From contig BFEA01000054.1 of assembly GCA_003427395.1 (NCBI GenBank), positions 887,678 through 939,434 of the forward strand: 51,757 nt of DNA. The letters are read 5' to 3'. Positions 1 through 6,862 of the stretch are shown here, piece by piece. The first letter of the stretch is position 1. Every line of letters begins with the position of its first letter. A program made the translations under genes and the position numbers. Below the pieces are notes generated by a model that saw only the letters and a list, made by a program, of their open reading frames with translations, was not told the origin of the DNA and ran no database searches. This DNA is from Chara braunii. Its lineage: Eukaryota > Streptophyta > Charophyceae > Charales > Characeae.

Positions 1-1090
1 CAGGAGGAGGGTGAAAAAAAAAACGCGCCGACAAGGACTCCTGCTGATTGCGACTGATCAGCCAGTCGATGCTGATATGGTTTTTCTTCTGGGTTTTAAA
101 GTTTTCGACTCTTGACGAATCGCGCATCTCTGTTAATTACACATCACATCTATCTAATTAATTAATTAATTAGTTAATCAAGGGATACCTAAAAAAAAAA
201 AGGCCAGGTATTTGCGTCGTGAGAGGCAATCTTTCACATCAACTAGTGAAATGATGTAATCGGGGAATGCCCACCCCAGCACTTCATTAATACCCCTTGG
301 GGCATTTGACACTTGACGTCGTTCCTGTGCCCAGTTTCTGCGTTTTCCTGAACCGAAATCGGCAGTGTTTTAATATTATAATGGGAAAAAAAAAATAATA
401 AAAAAATAAAAAAATATAAAAATATAAAAATTAAAAAATTAAAAAATCAAAAAATTAAAATAAAAAAATCGGCAATGTTCAACTGGGAACAGCAGCCATG
501 ATCAAACTCCGCAGCCAGTACACGGAATCGAACCAGTGACCTTGGCCGTAGAAGCCAGTAGGACCTTTAGGGCTTACCGTGTTCCCGCCAGTAGGACCTG
601 ACAATTTTTCGGTTAAAAAAACGCTGAAATTTGGGCAGTAACGGCGAATGTCCAATAGAATATGGTCTTGTCCCGTCGTTCGGCCTGTGGTGCAAGCGCG
701 GTGCTTGCATGGGGGACAAGGGCGGTGCTTGCATGGGGGACTTGTCATCTGGGATCTGTTTTGTTGCCCCCTGTTCTGTTTTATTTGGCTGTTCCCTTCC
801 TGTTTTTTTTGCCTCTTTGCCTTTTGGCTGTGTGCAAGTGGGTCGATATGACACACGGGGGTGGGGGCAGCCGCCGCTCAACCTACATCCACGTGGGCGG
901 CCTTGTACGCAAGAGGTTCTGAACAGGGGGAGTTGTAAGGAAGAAGATAAAAAATGAATTGATATCTTTTTTGTTTTCCTTTGTTTTCGCTTTTGCGCTC
1001 TGATATTTATGTGACGATATACAATCGGAGATAAGATGGATGATCACTTTTAGCATCGTCAGTTTTTTTTATTTTTATAAATTTTTTGGT
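1..1090. other. No gene seen: A/T tracts and non-coding DNA
   Basis: Poly-A rich 385-470; a doubled GCGGTGCTTGCATGGGGGAC at 700 and 722; a B-box-like GGTTCGATTCC on the minus strand at 509-519 without a full tRNA around it. Overlapping short frames are not convincing. Confidence 0.5.
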
Positions 1091-1350
1091 GAGGTATCGT
1101 CAATTAGGGGCCTTTTTTTTTTTTGGTGAGGTATCATCAATTAGGGGCCTGTGCAAACTGTAGAAGGTTCAGCCTCCTGACGAGTCTTTTTCTTTTATCA
1201 TTATTATTTTTTTATTATTTACTTCTTAGCCTCCTGATGAGTCTGTTGGTGGAACTCCAACGAAAGAGTCAGTCTGTCACAGCCCCTCGTTTGTTGTCCT
1301 CCCCTCTCCCCTCTCTCCTGCCTACGGTTTTTAGCGGGCAGGTAAGGAGA
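1091..1350 (+). mobile_element. Retrozyme-like fragment (R1), hammerhead split by insert
   Basis: CAAACTGT (1154-1161), cleavage A, stem I and CTGACGAGTC (1177-1186, one core change T to C) are followed by a 41-bp A/T-rich insert. A second start then appears at AGCCTCCTGATGAGTC (1228 onward), with stem II, CGAAAGAGTC and the usual pyrimidine-rich tail ending near GCGGGCAGG. A partial duplicate of the leader (GAGGTATCGTCAATTAGGGG) sits at 1091-1110. The ribozyme is broken here. Confidence 0.55.
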
Positions 1351-1554
1351 CCTGTCTGCCGTCGCACACCCAACACACAGGGAGCGTTTTTCTGATCGGA
1401 ACCTTAATTTTCAGCCTACCCTATATAAAAAAGAAACTGATGTATATAGCTTAACATGAAGCCCTAATTGATGGAGCATACCCTTAATACCCTTAATTTT
1501 CGGCCTACCCTATAAAAGGTGAACGGCCCATTGTCCTCCGGTCAACACACTGAA

Positions 1555-1720
1555 GAAAAAATGAATACGTGATTTTTTAATGGAATACGCGATTTTTTAT
1601 TGAATACGGACGTGATTTTTCATTGAATACGGGATTTTTTTTAAATTTAAATGCATGACTTTTCATTGAGTACTGTATTTTTTAATTGAATACGTGAGTT
1701 TTTAATTCAATATTTATATA
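1555..1720 (+). repeat. Degenerate TTGAATACGTGATTTTT repeats
   Basis: Seven or so 20-28-bp units. Just upstream CCTTAATTTTC(A/G)GCCTACC occurs twice (1402, 1491). Confidence 0.7.
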
Positions 1721-1782
1721 TGTTACTGAATATAAATGGCGATAAATACATTCATTATCTTTCCATCAAATTCCATGTTATG

Positions 1783-1846
1783 TATCGTCAAACAGCGCTG
1801 CCCGGTAGACCGTAGGGAGAGGGAGGGAGGAGAGGACAACAACGAA
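1783..1846 (-). mobile_element. Retrozyme-like 3' end fragment (R2)
   Basis: Read on the minus strand, only the downstream part of the module remains: GTTGTTGTCCTCTCCTCC through the CTACCGGGCAG-type block to TTTGACGATA. The ribozyme is absent. Confidence 0.5.
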
Positions 1847-1900
1847 CTTTTTTTTTTTTTTTTTTCCGTTTTTGCGCTCTAATATTCATATGACGATATA

Positions 1901-2138
1901 TATATCGTCAAACGGCGCTGCCTGGTAAACCATAGGCAGAGAGGGAGAAGAGGACAACAACGAAGGGGGCGTGTGACAAACTGTTTCGTTGGAGTTTCAC
2001 CTACCGACTCATCAATGAGTAGAGGCTGAACCCTCAACAGTCTGCAGAATCCCCTAACTGATTTCATTACAACGAATGGGGCGTGTGACAAACTGTTTCG
2101 TTGGAGTTTCACCTACCGACTCATCAACGAGTAGAGGC
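1901..2138 (-). mobile_element. Retrozyme-like partial dimer (R3)
   Basis: On the minus strand two hammerhead halves lie head to tail, 112 bp apart. The copy at 1977-2044 has stem III CAGACTGT/ACAGTTTG and stem I GAGG/CCTC intact, but carries extra bases (TACTCAT) where C3 of the core should be. The copy at 2089-2138 is truncated on its 5' side. The element ends at the conserved TTTGACGATATATA near 1901. Both share GAAACTCCAACGAAACAG. Confidence 0.58.
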
Positions 2139-2738
2139 CCACCCCCTGTTGTGAACTATGGTCTCGACGACCGAGGGGACGATGCGCAGGTGTGCGATGT
2201 ACGTTCTCATCTCCATTTCTTAGGGAGTACTCACATTACGGTTGTCCTGGATGGACGTGATCGCATTCACGGCCAGATTGGAGCAGTTAAAAAGCTGTGC
2301 GACTGTCCTTTGTGAAAATTACGCTCTGGATTTTCGTCCCGCGTCTGTCCCCGACGAGTTCTCGGATGACTATGGGAGGGTGGGGGATTGAAAACCAGCC
2401 CCCCTTCTCGGTCTCCTCCTCCTTTTCTTCCTGTCTCCCCCTCCTCTTTCCCCCTCCTCTTTCCCTCTGCGGGATTGAAAACCGACTATGGGAGGGTGGG
2501 GGATTAAAAAACGACTGCATGTTTGGGGAGAGAGGAGGGGAAGAGGAAGAAGAGGAGGAGAAGTCCGAGAAGAGGAGGAAGAGGAAGATAAGGGGGCTCG
2601 AGAGATGAGAGCGAGTGCAAGATTCTCGGAAGAGATTGGTGCAGTTTAGCAGCTGCTTGGAGGAGGAGGAGGAGGAGGAGAGGGAGGGGGGAGGGAAGGA
2701 ATTTGAGGAGAGAGATAAGGGACAATAACAATATGGGG

Positions 2739-2740
<2 letters not shown>
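2139..2740. other. No gene seen: purine/pyrimidine-rich stretch
   Basis: GGGAGGGTGGGGGATT occurs twice (2374, 2490) around a C/T-rich tract; long frames are low complexity. Confidence 0.5.

Positions 2741-2789
<49 letters not shown>
2741..2789 (+). repeat. (GT)n microsatellite
   Basis: About 24 uninterrupted GT units; preceded by a purine-rich (GGA)n region (2530-2700). Confidence 0.95.
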
Positions 2790-2793
<4 letters not shown>

Positions 2794-3005
2794 AAGCCGA
2801 AGAATATGTGCGTTGTGTAAGCCGAAGAATGTCTGCGTCACTGTTTATGCTTTTTTCCTTACCTTTATCATCACCGTTATCGTCACCGTTATCATCGCGG
2901 TAGGATTCGGGTCTTCGTGACGCAATCATCGCTGCGGGTTGTCACCTCGACCTGGCGGTTGTCAAGCTAACGGTATACATATACATATATGATGTTATAA
3001 TATGT

Positions 3006-3110
3006 ATATATCATCAAACAGAACTGCCCGGTAAACCGTAGGCAGAGAGGGAGAGGAGGACAATACAAGAGGGGCTGTGACAGAGAGACTGTTTCGTTGG
3101 AGTTTCACCG
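3006..3110 (-). mobile_element. Retrozyme-like fragment (R4), truncated in stem II
   Basis: The minus strand starts at GGTGAAACTCCAACGAAACA, inside the stem II loop, and runs through the pyrimidine-rich tail to CAGTTCTGTTTGATGATATA. The 5' half of the ribozyme is missing. Confidence 0.55.
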
Positions 3111-3254
3111 GTTCATAATTCCAAGTGGCGTGTAAAGCATTTTTCGTGGAAAGCGGAAGCCTTGGAAATCTTCTTTGTCACATCAGCCGCGCCCGGAGAG
3201 TCGTCTTTCCATCGCAGCCTTCACATGACACGTGCATGTATCTGCGTCGCCGTT

Positions 3255-3725
3255 TATGCTTTCACTCACCGTTATCGTCACTCTTATTGTGCTCACCCTT
3301 ATCTTCACCGTTATCGTCACTCTTATCGTAATCACCCTTTATCGTCGTCACTTTTATTGTCCTCACCCTCGTGGTCTTCACACTTATCGTCACTCTGATC
3401 ATACCTTTATCGTCCGTACCCTCATCGTCTTCACACTTATGGTCACTCTGATCATACCCTTATCGTCCTTACCCTTATCGTCGACCCCCTTATCATACCC
3501 TTATCATCACTCTTATCATACCCTTATCGTCCTCACACTTATCGCCACTCTTGTCATACCCTTATCGTCCGCACCCTTATTGTCACTCTTATGATACCCT
3601 TGTCGTCACTCTTATAATAGCCTTATCGTCACTCTTATCATACCGTTATCGTACTCACCCTTATCTTCAGAATCATGTTATCGCACTGACCCTTATCGTC
3701 ACTCTTGTCGTCACTCACCGTTATC
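3255..3725 (+). repeat. Degenerate CTTATCGTCACTC minisatellite
   Basis: 12-18-bp units of CACCCTTATCGTCACTCTTATCATAC type for about 470 bp. A short relict of the same repeat lies at 2866-2900. Long open frames here only reflect the repeat. Confidence 0.85.
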
Positions 3726-3940
3726 ATCGCGGTAGGGTTCGGTTCTTCGTGATTTGATCATTGCGTGCTGGTCGTCACTGCCGGTTTTTTTTTTTTTTTT
3801 CTTTTTTTTTTTTTGGGTGCCCCGTCCTTTTTTCATTCGTGTATTACGGCTTAGGGTTGTGCCACGTGTCATCTTTTCTACGTATTGTCATCGAAGGTAT
3901 CGTCACCATCGTCTTCGTGGCCGCCGTTATCATATCCATC

Positions 3941-4036
3941 ATGGTACAAGTCACGCTTCGTTTCTAGTGTATGCCTAGCGGGGTTCGAGTCCCGCTAGCC
4001 ATACACTAGAAACGAAGAGTGTGACTTATGGTACAA
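3941..4036. mobile_element. Foldback mini-element with tRNA T-arm-like loop
   Basis: Arms 3956-3973 and 4000-4017 pair perfectly over 18 bp (CTTCGTTTCTAGTGTATG). After a single C·C mismatch, 3975-3982 and 3991-3998 pair (CTAGCGGG/CCCGCTAG). The loop GTTCGAGT makes the centre GGTTCGAGTCC, an exact Pol III B box/TΨC-arm sequence. Outer AAGTCAC/GTGACTT also pairs. The whole is flanked by ATGGTACAA on both sides (3941-3949, 4028-4036), a possible 9-bp target-site duplication. No complete tRNA is present. Confidence 0.65.
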
Positions 4037-4251
4037 CTGAGGCCTGCCTACTTTTAACTTTTCCGGCACTATATGTATGTATCTTTCTTTATATTTCCTT
4101 TTAGAAAAAAAGCTTCCGTTATCGAAGCCGTTATCATCCTTGCGGTCGCTGATGTTCTACAATCGTCGCCTTGATCTGGATGTGCTCCTCATCGTCATCT
4201 GGCCTTGCTGTACACAATGCCGGCATTTTTTTTGTTTTTTCGGTTCCCCAC

Positions 4252-4899
4252 CTTTTTTTTTTTTTTTTTTTTAATTGGATAGTTTTATTCCATTAAAAGA
4301 AAAACGGAGGCCGGGAAAACCTCCACATGACAACCCGGAGGAAAACTGGGGCCATTACCCAGCTTAGGCTAGCTGGAAACCGGGTCCAGCGTCCCATTAA
4401 TCTAGCTGGAAACCGGTTCCAGCGTCCCATTAATCTAGCTGGAAACCGGGTCCAGTGTCCCATAAAACTATCCTTCGTGAAGCAAAATAGCAACTGGACT
4501 AAAAAATTAGAACAACAAATTCTTGAAAGAACAGAGGGGAAGGATTTACCCTGGGATTCAAGTGCTNTTCAGNCACCCTGCCAGCGTCATNTTACCGTCC
4601 GCTTTCAGGGTCGCAAAGGACTCTTTGTGGGCCCNGGTCTTGCCGAACCAAATNAANTTTTTNGATTTCCAATCTGCTATTACTGTGGTCCGCAATTCAA
4701 CCAGTATTCGGTTGCATATATGTTGACGGNCATGGGTATCTCCTTTGAATAAGAGCTNGTTCCTAGACCACCAAATGGCCTCCAGGACAATCCCCCTGCA
4801 GGTGGCTAGGATGTAGTTCCTGCCACTCGAGAGAGGGCCTTCGCTTTCTGCTAAGCCTTGTAGAATGAAGTTATCCCCTTTGCTTGGGCGCTCCCATTT
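4252..4899 (-). pseudogene. 5'-truncated LINE (non-LTR retrotransposon), C-terminal end of ORF2
   Basis: Minus-strand frame from 4899 to a TGA at 4558-4560 (about 113 residues). It reads WERPSKGDNFILQGLAESEG, then LATCRGIVLEAIWWSRN and LLFKGDT, and ends near FATLKADG and KST. The IWWSRN-x-LLFKG motif is the familiar segment near the C-terminus of plant LINE reverse transcriptases, after the polymerase domain. The catalytic part is absent. Downstream on the same strand come a short 3' UTR with three 33-bp repeats (4369-4467) and a poly-A run (T on plus, 4252-4272), as expected of a target-primed insertion. Nine N bases (4567-4758) interrupt the frame call. Family certain at class level only. 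Confidence 0.62.
4369..4467 (-). repeat. Three 33-bp tandem repeats in the LINE 3' UTR
   Basis: Units start at 4369, 4402 and 4435 with the shared core CTAGCTGGAAACCGG(G/T)TCCAG. They differ by one to three bases. A more diverged unit may precede them at 4337. Confidence 0.8.
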
Positions 4900-5044
4900 A
4901 ATTTATTTATTTTTCGGGTTCGCCAATTTTTTTTTTTTTTTTCTAATACCTTTTTCTCCTTTTTTTTTTAAGGAGCTAGCCCCGCGGCGAGAGCAGTCAG
5001 AGTCGATCCATATAAACCGTGCAGAGTTCATATTCATTCATCGG

Positions 5045-5046
<2 letters not shown>

Positions 5047-5091
<45 letters not shown>
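5047..5091 (+). repeat. (TAA)n microsatellite
   Basis: About 15 ATA/TAA units just before the 5.1-kb MITE. Confidence 0.95.
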
Positions 5092-5104
5092 TAAATACCA
5101 GGAA

Positions 5105-5391
5105 TCTAGGCTACCAGAGTGGCCCAGGGTGACTTGCCCGGCCGGGCCAAAAATAAATAAATAAAAATACAAGATTTATTTTTTAGTTTTATTTTTTATT
5201 CTAAATTTGGTGAAGAATTTCGATGTGACCCTGAGGCAAAAGTTGTTCAGTTTATTTTTCTGCATAACATAGTTTTTTTTTCGGATTTTTTGGATTTTCT
5301 TTCTTTTTTTTTTTTGCTGGGATCTTCCCAGGTCCTTCCTTTCACGGGCTGGCCACCCGGGACCCGGGCGGCCCGGCTGGTAGCCTAGCCA
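5105..5391. mobile_element. MITE with CTAGGCTACCAG ends, full copy
   Basis: It begins CTAGGCTACCAGAGTGGCCC and ends GGCGGCCCGGCTGGTAGCCTAG, giving 12-bp inverted ends. The interior has A/T-rich runs and the conserved GATGTGACCCTGAGGCAAAA block. Copies of the same family lie at 20728-20931 and 39647-39898. Confidence 0.75.
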
Positions 5392-5810
5392 GTAATAGTA
5401 ATTTTCATCAATAAAATAGTATTATGATACGATTATCTGATCAATAAGCGAATAATTATTTCAGTAATAATATGCCTTCATACGAGGGGGGGAGTGTTAT
5501 CCTTCCGAGACAACCTCTAGTGGTCCGTCAAAACCCATGTCCGTTTTTTTTTTTCTTTTTTTTTTTTCTGGTGCAGTTTTCTTTTGTTCGTTTTTCTTCG
5601 TTATTAGTATCGCATCAGGAAATAAATTCTTGTTGATCATCTTGGATTTCGAGAACGACTGACTACATCGTCACCATCATACTGGGCCTCGTTGAATCCC
5701 TTCGCCAAATGCCAAAATTTTTGGAACTTATCTGGACCTGCCATTTGTCTCTAGCGTTTGGCGAGTGGTGCTGCGAGCCCCGTGCTTATCATTGTCAAGG
5801 CGCCTTGAAA
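5392..5810. other. No feature recognised
   Basis: A/T-rich then mixed sequence with a T-rich run at 5545-5570. Confidence 0.4.
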
Positions 5811-5945
5811 CGACGTGGCAGGTGATAATGAGACGGCTGATGTGGCAGGGGGTGGGCTGGCTGACGCGGCAGGTGATGGGCCTTCTGATGTGGAAGTTGA
5901 TGAACCTGCTGATGTGGCAACTCACGGCTGGCTGACGTGGCAATC
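5811..5945 (+). repeat. Degenerate repeats with TGACGTGGCA cores
   Basis: Five to six units of about 20-30 bp carry (C/T)GA(C/T)G(T/C)GGCA; two are an exact ACGTGGCA bZIP-type core. About 0.8 kb upstream of the first visible CID exon. More likely a decayed minisatellite than a promoter. Confidence 0.4.
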
Positions 5946-6097
5946 AGTGTGGAGGTTGATGGGCAGCCTCACATACGTGCCTTCATTGTGTATATGCCTG
6001 GCGGTTGCAGGGATTTCGCTTGGGCGTATAAGCTGTGCTCTCTCTCTCTCTCTTTTTCTCTCTCTTGCAAAAACGCCACCTCAGTTTGTAACTCTGC

Positions 6098-6272
6098 GAG
6101 GTATATTTAGGGGACTCTGCATGCAGACTGTAGACTTTCAGCCTCCTGATGAGTTGGTGAAACTCCGACGAAACAGTCCATCACGGGCCCCCATTCTTGT
6201 CCGTCTCTCCCTCTTGTCCTTCTCCCTTTCTGCCCGTGGCTCACCGGGCAGTTCTCTGTGACTATACATATT
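6098..6272 (+). mobile_element. Retrozyme-like element (R5), direct repeat of R6
   Basis: It has the same order of blocks as the copy 253 bp downstream: ATTTAGGGGACTCTGC, hammerhead, pyrimidine-rich stretch, CACCGGGCAGTTCT end. R5 and R6 could be the two terminal repeats of one very small retrozyme. A GGTATCAG (6287-6294) just after R5 resembles the start of the tRNA-iMet primer-binding site used by plant retrozymes (8 of the usual 12 bases). Confidence 0.6.
6124..6178 (+). ncRNA. Type III hammerhead ribozyme (R5 copy)
   Basis: Stem III is GACTGT (6126-6131) with ACAGTC (6173-6178), 6 bp. The cleavage base is A at 6132 (GUA triplet). CTGATGA is 6146-6152. Stem II is GTTGG (6153-6157) with CCGAC (6165-6169), five pairs including one U·G. 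GAA is 6170-6172. Core bases are intact; stem I (6133-6145) is weak, with two pairs before a C·C mismatch. Likely a less stable relative of the 6377 copy. Confidence 0.68.
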
Positions 6273-6351
6273 GGTGCCCACCTCAGGGTATCAGTCGTCG
6301 GGCAGTCGTTGATGCTTAACCACAACCGGGGCTAAGGTGGATTATCACTTA

Positions 6352-6511
6352 CAGTGTAATCAGTTAGGGGATTCTGCAGACTGTTGAGGGTTCAGCCTCC
6401 TGATGAGTCGGTTGGTGAAACTCCAACGAAACAGTTTGTCACAGCCCCTTGTTTGTTGTCCTCTTCTCCCTCTCTGCTGACGGTTTATCGGTCAGTTCTA
6501 TTTGACGATAT
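6352..6511 (+). mobile_element. Retrozyme-like element, best copy (R6)
   Basis: It runs from TCAGTTAGGGGATTCTGC through a full hammerhead ribozyme (6377-6438) and a pyrimidine-rich segment (TGTCCTCTTCTCCCTCTCTG) to a conserved end, CAGTTCTATTTGACGATATA. The same module recurs at about eight places in the window with different truncations, so it is a dispersed family. It encodes no protein. Plant retrozymes are small non-autonomous retrotransposons with type III hammerheads in their repeats; assignment to that class is inferred from the ribozyme type. The copy lies just upstream of the first visible CID exon, on the same strand. Confidence 0.7.
6377..6438 (+). ncRNA. Type III hammerhead ribozyme, complete core
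   Basis: Stem III pairs CAGACTGT (6377-6384) with ACAGTTTG (6431-6438), 8 bp with one G·U. The predicted cleavage base is U at 6385. Stem I is GAGG (6386-6389) with CCTC (6396-6399), loop GTTCAG. The invariant CTGATGA is 6400-6406 and GAA is 6428-6430. Stem II is GTCGG (6407-6411) with CCAAC (6423-6427), with one C·A mismatch that would be a C-G pair if CCAAC was once CCGAC. All catalytic-core bases expected for hammerheads are present. The order stem III - stem I - CTGATGA - stem II - GAA - stem III makes it type III. The cleavage triplet is GUU rather than the optimal GUC, so activity may be reduced. Confidence 0.82.
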
Positions 6512-6729
6512 ATATTAATATATATGCATGTATATTGTTGCTTGTGTTCTCTTCATACCCCACCCGTACTCCCCTTTGCCCCTCTCAAACCGTGCAAGAG
6601 AGAGAGAGAGAGAGAGTACGGTTCAGTGTGAATTTTGATATGAGAGTGCTGGTCAGCTAGAAAAATGTCTGCTGGGTTAAACCCTGACCTGTTGCGTCGT
6701 TTTTCTTTTGTGTATTTCGTGGACTTTAG

Positions 6730-6862
6730 CAGCCCCGAAGGAGCGGAGGGTTGCCTTTCTGTATCTTGCCAATGACATCTTGCAGAACAGCAGAAGGAAG
6801 GGGCTGGAATTCGTTAATGAATATTGGAAGGTTCTTCCGGGTGCGCTTACCGAGATGATCAG
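6730..6862 (+). CDS. CID gene, first visible exon
   Basis: Reads APKERRVAFLYLANDILQNS, then RRKGLEFVNEYWKVLPGALT and EMI, with two bases left over for the next codon. This is the central CID helix region. The acceptor is either the AG at 6728-6729 or the one at 6731-6732, which changes the protein by one residue. The donor is GT at 6863. The upstream partner exon, expected to code for the SHWCIFHR-like part of CID, was not found. Confidence 0.9.

Noticed and set aside
480-580. Possible tRNA gene on the minus strand (GGTTCGATTCC with a TGGC...CGG upstream)
   Set aside because: A and B boxes are too close, the acceptor stem does not pair and no anticodon arm is visible.
2287-2929. Long minus-strand frames with poly-His/Thr and poly-Ser
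   Set aside because: Translations of (GT)n and purine/pyrimidine tracts.
3125-3760. Several overlapping plus-strand frames
   Set aside because: They are translations of the CTTATCGTCAC minisatellite.
3960-4000. tRNA gene at the T-arm-like GCGGGGTTCGAGTCCCGC
   Set aside because: The T-arm is inside a long palindrome; no D-arm, anticodon arm or acceptor stem.
5815-6261. 148-codon frame MAGDNETADVAGGG
   Set aside because: Runs through the TGACGTGGCA minisatellite and into the retrozyme; no family match, and not the missing CID exon.
6377-6460. Type I hammerhead reading (short stem III ACA/TGT with cleavage at GTC 6438-6440)
   Set aside because: The downstream ACAGCCCC has no complement upstream of CTGATGA, so stem I cannot form; the type III fold pairs all three stems.
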